A DNA stretch of 64,000 nucleotides. Origin: a virus. Positions 24,615-33,159 of this stretch are shown here, piece by piece. Made by a program: the position numbers and the translations under genes. The DNA lies in IMG/VR virus record IMGVR_UViG_3300018080_000115, positions 1 through 64,000 of that record. One strand, 5' to 3'. The notes beneath the pieces are model-generated. The model saw only the letters and a list, made by a program, of their open reading frames with translations, made no database searches and was not told the DNA's origin. Within the stretch, counting starts at the first letter, position 1, and every line of letters begins with the position of its first letter.

Positions 24615-24719
24615 ATGAACAACAACAGAATACAACATCAAACAGCCGAAAGAGAGGCAGAAGATGAAGCGAGCGCCGCCCTAGATCCAAGCAATACGAA
24701 CGTGAGGATAATGCGGTAG
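24615..24719 (+). CDS. Possible small acidic protein, 34 aa
   Basis: MNNNRIQHQTAEREAEDEAS... followed by a stop. Its DNA (AGAGAGGCAGAAGATGA) is partly repeated at 25063-25079. Weak support. Confidence 0.25.
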   Translation: MNNNRIQHQTAEREAEDEASAALDPSNTNVRIMR

Positions 24720-25240
24720 AAGCAGAAGGCTCGGCAATCATGAACGAAAGCGATGTCATGAAAAAGTGCAAAAGTGAAAAACATGTACTAACGATGTACA
24801 AGGTTGACACGCTGAACAGTGAGGAGCCAAGCCGACCTAGAGGCACGTGTTCAGGAAATAGGATGAGACCTCGGTTATTTCCAAACACACATCTTGAATG
24901 AACCATGTTGACGGTTCGCTATCACGAACACTTGCCTCAAAACAAAGCCCGGTCTGAAAGAACAGAAAAGAAAGAAGCGGAACGAGCGCGGCCGACAAAA
25001 CACCAGAAACGAAGCAAGGCCGCAGCCGCGAAAACCCTAACGTAAGAAGTCACAATGCAGCCAGAGAGGCAGAAGATGACAAGAGCACCGCCCTGAACAG
25101 AAAATGTATACATGAGCGAAATTGAATAGATAGAAGAAGTACAGGCATGGAAGACTCAGATGCAGATAAAAGATAGAAAGCAAATGACGAGTTTAAGAAG
25201 CAAGCCGAAAGACTAGGATGAGACTACGGTCATTTCCGCC
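24640..25240. repeat. Degenerate duplicated segment without a clear gene
   Basis: Two imperfect copies share a start block AGAGAGGCAGAAGATGA (24651-24667 and 25063-25079) and an end block, TAGGATGAGAC..CGGT.ATTTCC (24859-24882 and 25214-25237, 21 of 24 bases). The spacing between blocks differs (208 and 151 bases). Frames are short and broken, so this may be decayed coding DNA or a non-coding RNA pair. Confidence 0.5.
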
Positions 25241-25739
25241 CTTCAAGAAAAAACATCATAAGGCTTCTTCATTCCATGCAGCGACCGACATCACAATACG
25301 ATAAAAAGATGATGTTCGGCGCTTTTGAGAGACTGAGTTAAAAAAAACCGGGACAGCCGCGACAAAAACCACAACCAAAAAGAAAGCGGAACCCAATGCT
25401 GAATTTAGAGAACAACAAAGGAGCAGTGCGAATCAGATCGCCTACCTGAACACCCAACACAAGGAAACAAGTCGAGCCAATTCGGAAACAAGTAATTGAC
25501 TGGAGAAACGCGAACAAACACAATCTTGCCATCGTGAAACAGCAGAGCGTCTTCGGACGCTCTGTTGCTTTTCAAGAACAAAGCAAAACCGCAACAAACA
25601 AACAATTCCTCCCCCCCTCCCTGGCACACCGCAGAATTGAAGCATCGGCGCAAAAACAATGACGGCAAAACCACGCCCGACCAACAAAGACAAAAACAGG
25701 AAGATAAACCTCAGCCGGAAAAAGCAATACACAAAAATA
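25241..25739. other. Gene-poor stretch
   Basis: Only short, overlapping frames with A-rich composition; I see no convincing gene, promoter or repeat here. Confidence 0.4.
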
Positions 25740-26066
25740 ATGACGACAGACAACTCACAAAACTGGAACCAATGGCAGAAAGAATGGAACGAAATCGACG
25801 CCCAATGGCTCAATCCGTTCGAATACCAATGGCTCGATCCGTTCGAACAATGGGGATACACAAAGCTAAACACAACAGCCGCAAAACCACCGCAAAATAC
25901 AAAACAGCAACCCCTCGAAACCATACATGAACCCAAAATCAAAACGTATCCCTTCAACGCCTTCAACGCCATAGAACCGTCACTCATAGCTGAGCACGAC
26001 AAACAATACAAACAATACGGCAATACGACGGAACCACACAGCACGGCAATGCAGACAGCACGGTAG
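25740..26066 (+). CDS. Possible repeat-containing protein, 108 aa
   Basis: Starts MTTDNSQNWNQWQKEWNEID and contains a tandem QWLNPFEY/QWLDPFEQ from a 24-base DNA repeat (25803-25850). Trp/Asn/Gln/Pro-rich, low in Gly and Leu, perhaps disordered. No good ribosome site. Aromatic repeats suggest selection at the protein level, but I am unsure it is expressed. Confidence 0.4.
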   Translation: MTTDNSQNWNQWQKEWNEIDAQWLNPFEYQWLDPFEQWGYTKLNTTAAKPPQNTKQQPLETIHEPKIKTYPFNAFNAIEPSLIAEHDKQYKQYGNTTEPHSTAMQTAR

Positions 26067-26284
26067 CGTGAACAGCACGCATAGATAAGTCTCTTTCCTC
26101 AAACAAAAGACAAACTAGAGATATGACTATTTAGTGATGCTTAATATAACCTTCAAAAAAATGGCGCGGTCATACTTGCCGTCTCTTAGGTACATTGAAA
26201 AAACTTTCATTAGTCAGATGGTTTTTTGACGAATTTGCAGGGGCTCGAAAACATATTTGTACAAACTCGAAAGGAACATGAGAC
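26067..26284. other. Intergenic region before the 26285 gene
   Basis: No gene. Contains GACTATTTAGTGATG (about 26123-26137), similar to ACTATTTAGTAAT at 40894 and ACTGTTTAGTAAT at 30507. Confidence 0.4.
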
Positions 26285-26596
26285 ATGCCGAACATCATAC
26301 TCGGATTCAGCGGATCGGACGATCTGGTCAACAGGCTGCTCGACGAAGAGAGCGCGATGCAGAAGTGGCTCAAGAAGGAGGGCATTGAGCGCGTCGAGAC
26401 GGGGCTAGGATACAGCGAGCGCAACAAGGCTTGGTATGGTTGGAGCCACAGGGCATGGAACAAGTTCCGTGTCAGCGACGTGGTGAAAGAAGGCGACGTG
26501 GTTGTGGACGACGGAGGTATCAAACCAGGGTACAAGGTGAAGAACCTGAAGGACGCCGAACGGCTGGCGAGAATCTTTGCACAGGCGGTGTCGTGA
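26285..26596 (+). CDS. Phage-type hypothetical protein (YSERxKAWYGWSHRA motif), 103 aa
   Basis: Contains GLGYSERNKAWYGWSHRA and VKEGDVVVDDGGIKPGYKVK. I have seen this motif in uncharacterised phage proteins; no activity is known. ATG after GAAAGGAACATGAGAC. Its G-rich codon use (with the next gene) differs from the CA-rich neighbours, suggesting separate acquisition. Stop shares a base with the next start. Confidence 0.82.
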   Translation: MPNIILGFSGSDDLVNRLLDEESAMQKWLKKEGIERVETGLGYSERNKAWYGWSHRAWNKFRVSDVVKEGDVVVDDGGIKPGYKVKNLKDAERLARIFAQAVS

Positions 26597-27162
26597 TGAG
26601 TGATAAACCATTGACGTTAGAGAAGAAATCTCGTCTGCGCAGCGTGTTGGAGCGCGTCAAGGACAAGCTTGCGGGCGCTGGAGACGAGCGGGACGCCGTT
26701 GAGAAAGCTTCTGATGCGACTGTTGTTGATGAAGCGAAAAAAGCCAGGAGACGTCAAGCATTTGCACGTGATTTGGACGACGTGAATGAGGCTACGAAAA
26801 AGAACCATCGGCAATTGATCGCCTTGGACCTTGACGGGGTCGTAAACGAGTACAAGGGGTGGAACAAGGATAACGGGGAGATCAGTCCTTTGAAGGGCGT
26901 TGCGCGTGCGATAGAGCGGTTTCGTGAAGCGGGCTTCAGCGTCTGCATTTTCACTGCGCGGACGAACATCCACACGGTGCAGCGTCTGCTGAGGGAACAG
27001 GGGATTCGGATCACCGTGCATCACGAGAAGCCGCCCGCTGCGATCTACGTTGACGATCGCGGGTTCCGTTTTGAGGGGAGATGGGACGATGTAACGGTGG
27101 AGCGAGTGATTCGGATGGCGAAGGAGGGTCCTTGGTGGGAGCAGGGCGACAAAAACGACTGA
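26596..27162 (+). CDS. HAD-family phosphatase
   Basis: 188 residues. After a charged helical leader of about 75 residues comes a HAD domain: LIALDLDGVVNEYKGW (motif I, DxDGxV), ICIFTAR-like VCIFTARTNIHTVQ (motif II Thr), HHEKPPAAIYVDDRGFRFEG (Lys and the DD of motif IV). This compact form resembles phage-encoded HAD hydrolases. Acts on phosphate esters, substrate unknown. It overlaps the upstream gene by one base and is followed by a terminator. Confidence 0.88.
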   Translation: MSDKPLTLEKKSRLRSVLERVKDKLAGAGDERDAVEKASDATVVDEAKKARRRQAFARDLDDVNEATKKNHRQLIALDLDGVVNEYKGWNKDNGEISPLKGVARAIERFREAGFSVCIFTARTNIHTVQRLLREQGIRITVHHEKPPAAIYVDDRGFRFEGRWDDVTVERVIRMAKEGPWWEQGDKND

Positions 27163-27187
27163 ACGTTTGTATAGAAACTCTTTGTAG

Positions 27188-27218
27188 CGCCGGTTCTTCG
27201 CGGAATCGGCGTTTTTTT
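27188..27218 (+). terminator. Rho-independent terminator
   Basis: Stem CGCCGGTTC/GAATCGGCG (27188-27196 and 27203-27211, one G-T pair), 6-base loop, seven T after it. Confidence 0.9.
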
Positions 27219-27535
27219 GTGCAATCACTGTGCGGTGATATATGAGATTTCAACGTGTTGTAATCGTTGGCGTTTTATGGCATGCATGTAAAACCGAGTT
27301 TTTGTGCAACTACCAACAAAGAATATATACGGCATTTATGCATGGTTTGCACGGTTTTGCACGGGATTAATTACTAGATTAAAAACTTGATTAAGATGCC
27401 GTGTCCGCATCGCCGACGCATCGCAGGACGCCGTTGTGGATAATCGATCATCAGCCGCTCATGCTGTATGCTCTCTATTGAGAACAGGCGCGATGCCTTC
27501 GATGCGGAACGGATTGAATGAACGGAGAAAAAGCC
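27219..27535. promoter_or_regulatory. Upstream region of 27536 gene with dispersed motifs
   Basis: No gene. It contains GTGCAATCACT and TGATATATG, matching the segment at 30571-30604, and GGACGCCGTT at 27426-27435, followed by a CTGTATGCT that could be a -10 region. Confidence 0.45.
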
Positions 27536-27907
27536 ATGAACGTCAAGGAGTTATGCGACAAGCTGGTCAAGGTGATGAACCGCCATGCCTATCGAATGCG
27601 TTTGAATCACGCCCGTATTGAGGGAGTTATGCCGAGATGGACGCGGTGGGAAAGGCAAGACGACATTTATATCGACGTCGAGTTCATCGGCGGCGTGAAC
27701 GGCGAAATCATGAGCATCGCTTGTCTGTACAGTCCCGCCGAACCTCATCCGCGTTTCGAAAGCAGCGGGAACTTCCGTGCAACAATTGAAGCCTTCACGG
27801 ACGTCGTCAAGATCGTTCGACACTGTCAACCTGAATTGGAAGCGGTCAATATGGCCGCGTTCTTCGAAATGAAGCCGTGGATGAGAAACCTCACGCTTAA
27901 CTGCTGA
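27536..27907 (+). CDS. Hypothetical protein, 123 aa
   Basis: Starts MNVKELCDKLVKVMNRHAYR after GGAGAAAAAGCC. Beta-rich middle (DDIYIDVEFIGGVNGEIM). Convergent with the amidoligase 2 gene, whose stop lies 4 bases away. Not recognised. Confidence 0.8.
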   Translation: MNVKELCDKLVKVMNRHAYRMRLNHARIEGVMPRWTRWERQDDIYIDVEFIGGVNGEIMSIACLYSPAEPHPRFESSGNFRATIEAFTDVVKIVRHCQPELEAVNMAAFFEMKPWMRNLTLNC

Positions 27908-27910
27908 ACG

Positions 27911-30322
27911 TCATTCATTTCCACAGCTTGTGCTTCCTGCTCTTCTTCTGTCGTGTTCAAGAGCCATTTCAAACAATCTGCGGGCATGTGGAAAAATCAA
28001 TTGACATTCCGCGCACACAAAGGTCGTGCCACGATCGGGGCAATTTATGCATATAGCATTATTCCTTGTAAACAGCGAAATTAATCTTTCTACATTTTGA
28101 TCTCGTGTCTCTTCAGCCCGTATTTCAAATCTTCTTCCGATGTTGTTCAACGGATAGTGAGTACAAAAATCACAATACAAATAACCACTGTCGATCAACG
28201 GCATCCCGCGATTAGGGCATGACCGGCAATGTCCATTGGCATCCATTTCTATTCTGCTGCATGCAGCAAAAAAACGATTACAGGAAGCACAATACGAATT
28301 GCCGTCGATATCATATGCGCCACGCAGATCACACAACCGACAATGTTCGTGCATCGTGACGCAAACATCTCTTACGAGATCCGGACGCAAAAATGATCTA
28401 AGATCAAACTCATCCGGACCAGGAACAGGAATTGAAGAAGAGGGAGCATTCGACGATTCCAGTTCATTCGGCGAGCAATGAAGGTTCGGATTATCAGGAC
28501 ATGCATCGCAGTATGCGATTCCGCTGACAGGAGCATGTTGATCACGATCACGACATGACCGGCATCTCTCAGGAACCTCTTCTTCACGTTCAGATTCAAC
28601 CGTTGTTCTTCTTTGTGAATAATGAATGCAGTTGCTGCAACAGGCCAACGGAACAGTTGGTCCGGCATGCGGTTCATCCATCTGATAATCGGCGAAACGG
28701 CATGAATGGCACAGGTTTCTTGTGGTCACAGTCATATTCGAAGAAGGAACGTACCGATCGATTTCGATGAGACTGCGCATGGTAGCACAATTCATACAGT
28801 ACAATATGCTGTTTCTATTACGTGCGCCGCGAAGAGTGCACGCTGCACACTGTTCAGCTGCAGCCGCAAGTTCCAGCACGCTTCTCTCAATCGTCTGCCT
28901 TCGTTCCCGCAGCTGCACCGCTCTTCTGCTCCATTGACCTTCGGCTTCGTTTTCGTCGAACCCATCCATTCTTCTTTCAGTAAGAGACTGCTGCGGAACG
29001 GCTGCAGAAACGATTGATTCGGAATGATCCGAAGAACGATTCGCCCTCTGTCGCGGACCATTGGCATAGGTGAGCACGCTGCTCACGCGATCACTGATCT
29101 TGCCGCCGTACTGCTCGACCGTCAGCCGGTGCCGCTTGCGGAGATCCTTGATGAATTGCTCAGTCTGGCCGCTGCGTCCCTTTCTCCGATCGGCCCGCAG
29201 GTATCCGAGAAGATGCGCGAATGTTCTGCCCATGCCGCCTTCATCCTTCGGCGCACGATGCCTCAGCATGATGCCGCCCATGAGTGCGCGATGGATCAGC
29301 TTCTGATGGAGCCAGACCCATCGATGGATTTCGGCATGCTGGAACGTCCCATGAAGCTGACGGACTTCGATGGTGCCGCGACCATGATTGCGCACTCCTG
29401 TCAAGTTCAGCTTGCAATACCGTTCGTTTTCCAACATGCGATCATCCATGCGTTCGACTTCGATCGCCCGCACGTCCCTCTTGGAGCCTTCGGGCGTGTT
29501 GATCCAATTCGACGTTACGCGCCGCGTGCTGCGACAATAGGTGTTGATCGACCGTCGACGATCCTTGGACACCAATGTGTCGAGCTGCGCCTCATACTCC
29601 GCATAGACGTCGAAAACGCGCTTGATGGCGATGGACCGCTGATCATGGTTGAGCACATCCCAGCCGTTGTGGCCGGAACGCAACAGGATTTCGTTTTCCC
29701 GTCCCGGATTGACCTTCAGATTGACGTTGCGGAAGAAGCTTCTGACGCCGAAGTGGACATGCGTGCCGCATCGGTTGTTCTGCTTGCACTTCAGCTTCCT
29801 GAGCGCTTTGCACATGCGCTTGATGACTTCCAACCCATCCTGCCCATGCAGAATGGGACTGACCAGTTCCAGCCGTCCCACGTGGTTCCGAGCATGGGTT
29901 CGCACGCTGGAGTCTTCCTTCAGCTTCCAAACTCCGTAATTGCCGTCAGCGTATTGATGATCCGAATAGTTTGCCGGTTTGACCCCCAACATGGCTTTTT
30001 GAGTCAGACGCTTGGCAAAGCGCATGCGATAGAGCAGATCTGCGTTTCCCAAACAACTGCTGTGCTCATGGACACGCATGTCAACATTGTCGTCATCCGA
30101 GAAGATCCAAGTGAAGCCGCTCTCCTCTTCTTCAATTTCGACAATGCGATTACGCGGGTACTCGAATTCACGCGGACCCAAGAATTCGATTTCAACGCCG
30201 AAGGTGATGTTTTCGCTGAAGTTCGACGTGTATGGATGCAGGTTGACCCTGATCGCATCCTCGCTGATCGTGCGGCCCGTGGTCATCAGCTTGCTGGTCT
30301 TGACTTGGATTTTGTCGCTCAT
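27911..30322 (-). CDS. Amidoligase 2 fused to a zinc-ribbon array
   Basis: 803 residues. N-terminal 430 residues form an amidoligase_2 domain: ITFGVEIEFLGP, RLELVSPILHGQDGL, RCGTHVHFGVRSFF, INTYCRSTR and TIEVRQLHGTFQ. The C-terminal part (from about residue 490) holds six repeats of the pattern C-x2-C...YC-x2-C, for example CRLCDLRGAYDIDGNSYCAS and CRSCPNRG...YLYCDFC. Such ribbons often bind proteins or nucleic acids and may select the substrate to be ligated. The ATG follows GAAAGGCAAC; the promoter at 30382-30410 is class I. Amidoligases 1 and 3 lack this tail. Confidence 0.9.
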   Translation of the reverse strand: MSDKIQVKTSKLMTTGRTISEDAIRVNLHPYTSNFSENITFGVEIEFLGPREFEYPRNRIVEIEEEESGFTWIFSDDDNVDMRVHEHSSCLGNADLLYRMRFAKRLTQKAMLGVKPANYSDHQYADGNYGVWKLKEDSSVRTHARNHVGRLELVSPILHGQDGLEVIKRMCKALRKLKCKQNNRCGTHVHFGVRSFFRNVNLKVNPGRENEILLRSGHNGWDVLNHDQRSIAIKRVFDVYAEYEAQLDTLVSKDRRRSINTYCRSTRRVTSNWINTPEGSKRDVRAIEVERMDDRMLENERYCKLNLTGVRNHGRGTIEVRQLHGTFQHAEIHRWVWLHQKLIHRALMGGIMLRHRAPKDEGGMGRTFAHLLGYLRADRRKGRSGQTEQFIKDLRKRHRLTVEQYGGKISDRVSSVLTYANGPRQRANRSSDHSESIVSAAVPQQSLTERRMDGFDENEAEGQWSRRAVQLRERRQTIERSVLELAAAAEQCAACTLRGARNRNSILYCMNCATMRSLIEIDRYVPSSNMTVTTRNLCHSCRFADYQMDEPHAGPTVPLACCSNCIHYSQRRTTVESEREEEVPERCRSCRDRDQHAPVSGIAYCDACPDNPNLHCSPNELESSNAPSSSIPVPGPDEFDLRSFLRPDLVRDVCVTMHEHCRLCDLRGAYDIDGNSYCASCNRFFAACSRIEMDANGHCRSCPNRGMPLIDSGYLYCDFCTHYPLNNIGRRFEIRAEETRDQNVERLISLFTRNNAICINCPDRGTTFVCAECQLIFPHARRLFEMALEHDRRRAGSTSCGNE

Positions 30323-30605
30323 GATTCGTGTTGCCTTTCGGCAGTTATTGGTCTTGGTCTGTCCTTCGATCTTGACTTGTATTGTACACAATGCGTTACA
30401 GATTGTCAACCTTTTTTTAAAGAATCTGGTGCATTGTCAACATGTTGATTGAGCTGATCCAAACGGCGTCCCAACCGTGCGCAAAAAACCGATTTATTCT
30501 GCAACTACTGTTTAGTAATGTTTGATTGCGGACGCCGTTGATATTCCAATTGATTCGAGCATGCACAGAATCGCGTTTTTTCGTGCAATCGCTCACGGGT
30601 AATAT
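30323..30605. other. Spacer between amidoligase 2 and the gene upstream
   Basis: Apart from the class I promoter (30382-30410) this spacer holds AACGGCGTCC (30462-30471) facing GGACGCCGTT (30530-30539), GCGCAAAAAACCG, ACTGTTTAGTAAT and GTGCAATCGCT, all shared with other intergenic regions. No gene seen. Confidence 0.6.
30382..30410 (-). promoter_or_regulatory. Class I promoter of amidoligase 2
   Basis: Minus strand TTGACAATCTGTAACG and TACAAT with exactly 17 bases between the boxes; GAAGGACAGACC follows. Confidence 0.88.
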
Positions 30606-30639
30606 AAAAAAGAAAGCGGCGCACCATTGCGCCGCTTTC
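30606..30639 (-). terminator. Rho-independent terminator
   Basis: Perfect 12-bp stem GAAAGCGGCGCA (30612-30623)/TGCGCCGCTTTC (30628-30639), 4-base loop, then a T run on the minus strand. Ends the amidoligase 3 transcript. Confidence 0.93.
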
Positions 30640-30683
30640 CGACTGTTGACGGTCCCGACCAAAGGACCGACTTGGAGACAGTG

Positions 30684-30941
30684 TCAACTGATGTAGAACC
30701 TCCGCAGGTGATCCAGGCACGTGCTGTTGTCCATGGGATCGTTGCCGCTGTGCAGGACCATCAGCCTGCCGTCTTCGGTAGCCGCGATCATGACGGCGAG
30801 TTCGACACCGCCGCCGCGCTTGACCCAAATGGAAGCCGTGGGAAACCGGGTTTCGACTCCATGGTTGTGCACTTCAATGTGTGTCCACATGGCCATTCCG
30901 GAGCTGAGTCGGCTGATCGCTTCGTATCGCTTGTTGTTCAT
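30684..30941 (-). CDS. Small hypothetical protein, 85 aa
   Basis: Starts MNNKRYEAISRLSSGMAMW immediately after the preceding stop. Beta-rich centre (VELAVMIAATEDGRLMVL), end DHLRRFYIS. Third gene of the amidoligase 3 operon. No family recognised. Confidence 0.8.
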   Translation of the reverse strand: MNNKRYEAISRLSSGMAMWTHIEVHNHGVETRFPTASIWVKRGGGVELAVMIAATEDGRLMVLHSGNDPMDNSTCLDHLRRFYIS

Positions 30942-31505
30942 TTAGTCCTTCTTTTCGTCCATGGCGCGAAAACGTACATCATAATTGTGTTCGTATTCGC
31001 TGCGATGTTCCTTCAATGCCTCATGAAACTTTTCACGCAGACGCGGGACCACTTCTTCAAAGCCGCGCCCGTTCAGATCTTCTTCCTCGCTCCATTCCCA
31101 GTTAGTGCCGTCCCAAGCGATTCCGCCGACTCCAACGCCTTTGACGCGAAAATGATCGGGCAGGGAATCGAAGACCGCATCGTCCTCATCATAAGTGATG
31201 TATGTGCCGCTTCGATGCGGCATCATCGGATGCGTCGTATGCAGGATCAGCCAGACATGTTCGATGTTGTGCTTGTCGATTGCTCGCAGCGCATCCTTCA
31301 GCGGACTGATCCCGATGTGATCGCAGAACGCCTTGATGCTGTCCTTGGCCGGTTCCATGTGCCCCTGCCTGTAGCAGTCGGGGTTGCCGACTTCTCCGCA
31401 CACAGGGCATTCCGGGCAGTCGCATTCAGTCGTCTTGCAGTCGATCCTTCTGCCGCAGACTTCGCAGAATTCAGGACTGTCGAATTCGGGAGGATAATCG
31501 TGCAT
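30942..31505 (-). CDS. Cys-rich hypothetical protein, 187 aa
   Basis: The first 45 residues hold CEVCGRRIDC, CDCPECPVCGEVGNPDC: at least eight Cys arranged as two zinc knuckles. The rest is globular with WLILHTTHPMMPHRSGTY and a charged helical end. Linked to amidoligase 3 in one transcript, so it could present or recognise the amidoligase substrate; that is inference from position. Confidence 0.82.
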   Translation of the reverse strand: MHDYPPEFDSPEFCEVCGRRIDCKTTECDCPECPVCGEVGNPDCYRQGHMEPAKDSIKAFCDHIGISPLKDALRAIDKHNIEHVWLILHTTHPMMPHRSGTYITYDEDDAVFDSLPDHFRVKGVGVGGIAWDGTNWEWSEEEDLNGRGFEEVVPRLREKFHEALKEHRSEYEHNYDVRFRAMDEKKD

Positions 31506-31538
31506 TTTCCATTGTCCTTTTTCAGGTTAGAGCTGTTT

Positions 31539-32702
31539 CTAATCAGCGTAAGCGCAGATGCTGCTGACGCGGTCGGTGATCTTCCGGCCCGCATTCTTGA
31601 CCACCTTGGCGTTCTTCTTACGCAGCATATCAACGATCTTCGTGGTCTTGACATCACGGCCGTACTTGTTGCGATCGGCCCGCAGGTATCCGAGAAGATG
31701 CGCGAAGGTGCGGCCGTTTCCGCCTTCATCCTTCATCGCACGATTGCGAACCAGAATGCCGCCCATGAGAGCACGATGAATCATCTTCTGATTGAGCCAA
31801 ATCCAGCGATACATGTCGTTGAAGTTCAGGGTGCCCTGGAACTGGCGATTTTCGATCGTACCGCGCGACTTGGCAACCGAGAGATTCAACTTGTGATAAC
31901 GGCCGCAGGTCGTCATGTCGTCCCGCATGGTTTCGACTTGGATTGCGCGCGGATCTACAAAATTGGCCATCCTGCGAGTGCTGCGACAGTAACGGCCCCG
32001 ATTGGCGCGGCGCTTCTTGTTGACCAGCGTATCGAGCTGAACCTCATACTCGGCGTAGACGTCGAAAACGCGCTTGATGGCGAGGTTTCGGTGATCTTCA
32101 GTCTGACGATCCCAACTGTTGATTCCGACTCTGGTATTGTTGAAGAAGCTGCGGATGCCAAGGTGGATGTGAGAGCCGCAGGAAGCGTTCACGCTGCAAC
32201 CGGCTTCCTTCATCGCCTTGTAGATCTTCCTGAGCGCCTTCAAGCCTTCCTGCCCCTTCAGAATCGGGCTGACCAGTTCCAGGTAGCCGACCTTGCCGCG
32301 CGCACGGGTTTTGACCGAGCAGTCGCCCTTGAGCATCCAAGTTTCGGCATCATAGCTGTGATTGCTGTAGGCGGCTGAAACGATGTTCATGCCGGTCATC
32401 TGCGCCAGCTTCGCGGCGAACATCTTGCGATATCCGGCATCCGCGTCTTTGCCCCAATGAGTATAAATACGAGTTGACGTGCTTCCGTGAATCAACCCGT
32501 CAATGTAATCGTTGACGATTTCAGGGTAGTCGAAAGTTTGCGGACCCAAGAATTCGATTTCGACGCCGAAAGTGATCTCGTTGTCGAAGTTCGGCGTGTA
32601 GTCGCGAAGCTGATTCTTGATGGCATCTTCGCTGACCTTGCCGTTGGTCGTGGCAAGCTTGCTGATGTTGATGCCTTCGATTTTCTTGGCTTCCTGCTTC
32701 AT
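31539..32702 (-). CDS. Amidoligase 3
   Basis: 387 residues, closest in sequence to the N-terminal domain of amidoligase 2 (ITFGVEIEFLGPQTFDYP, YLELVSPILKGQEGL, SCGSHIHLGIRSFF, RGRYCRSTR, TIENRQFQGTL). It has IENRQF where the others have IEVRQL or VEIRQL. Start MKQEAKKIEGINISKLA, after AAAAAAGGACAGACCAAG. Operon with two downstream genes and a terminator. Confidence 0.88.
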   Translation of the reverse strand: MKQEAKKIEGINISKLATTNGKVSEDAIKNQLRDYTPNFDNEITFGVEIEFLGPQTFDYPEIVNDYIDGLIHGSTSTRIYTHWGKDADAGYRKMFAAKLAQMTGMNIVSAAYSNHSYDAETWMLKGDCSVKTRARGKVGYLELVSPILKGQEGLKALRKIYKAMKEAGCSVNASCGSHIHLGIRSFFNNTRVGINSWDRQTEDHRNLAIKRVFDVYAEYEVQLDTLVNKKRRANRGRYCRSTRRMANFVDPRAIQVETMRDDMTTCGRYHKLNLSVAKSRGTIENRQFQGTLNFNDMYRWIWLNQKMIHRALMGGILVRNRAMKDEGGNGRTFAHLLGYLRADRNKYGRDVKTTKIVDMLRKKNAKVVKNAGRKITDRVSSICAYAD

Positions 32703-32743
32703 CTTGGTCTGTCCTTTTTTGGTCTTGGTCGTCAACAGTTGGT

Positions 32744-32770
32744 CTTATAGGATTGCAGTTTGTGTGCCAA
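32744..32770 (-). promoter_or_regulatory. Promoter of amidoligase 3
   Basis: Minus strand TTGGCA, 15 bases, TATAAG; TGGCACACAAACTGCAA and ACTGTTGAC match the amidoligase 1 promoter almost base for base. Confidence 0.65.
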
Positions 32771-32863
32771 ACATCACAGTTTGTCTGATAAATCTGTAAG
32801 TAGCTGAAAACTCTTATCTATTCCCGAACAGTGCTGTTGTTTAGGAGACGAAAGCCGGTTGAG

Positions 32864-32948
32864 TTGACGCTATTGGTCACTAGTTTGTGACAATTTTCGT
32901 CGCTCGGTGACAATTTGTGTCACAAGAGTGACAATTTTCGTCATTCGA
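32864..32948. promoter_or_regulatory. Operator array C: four palindromes
   Basis: Sites start at 32864 (TTGACGCTATTGGTCAC), 32887 (GTGACAATTTTCGTCGC), 32907 (GTGACAATTTGTGTCAC) and 32928 (GTGACAATTTTCGTCAT), 20-23 bases apart. Between divergent transcripts, like arrays A, B and D. Confidence 0.85.
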
Positions 32949-33002
32949 TAGCGCCGACAGGCATTGGAAGCTGAACCTGAGCGTGCAGGCGGGCCGCGCC
33001 GA

Positions 33003-33049
33003 CCATGTCGGGACGCCGTTTTTGTGTTCGAAGCGGCGTCCCGACATGG
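33003..33049. repeat. Perfect 16-bp hairpin built on GGACGCCG
   Basis: CCATGTCGGGACGCCG (33003-33018) and CGGCGTCCCGACATGG (33034-33049) with a 15-base loop rich in T. Both arms contain the dispersed motif, in opposite orientation. It may be a terminator, an RNA structure or a protein site. Confidence 0.92.
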
Positions 33050-33159
33050 TTGATGAAGGTCACACTGCTCGACCCAACGGTTTGTCACGGACGGCACACA
33101 AACAACGTGCAATGATTCTTGAGCAGAAAACGCAACCAAACGAAAGAAAGATCAGACCG

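Noticed and set aside
29024-30448. Rightward 474-codon frame opposite amidoligase 2
   Set aside because: Exact antisense shadow of a gene with clear family motifs; no ribosome site or family similarity.
30627-32378. Rightward 583-codon frame opposite amidoligase 3 and its operon
   Set aside because: Antisense shadow; crosses the terminator and three real genes.
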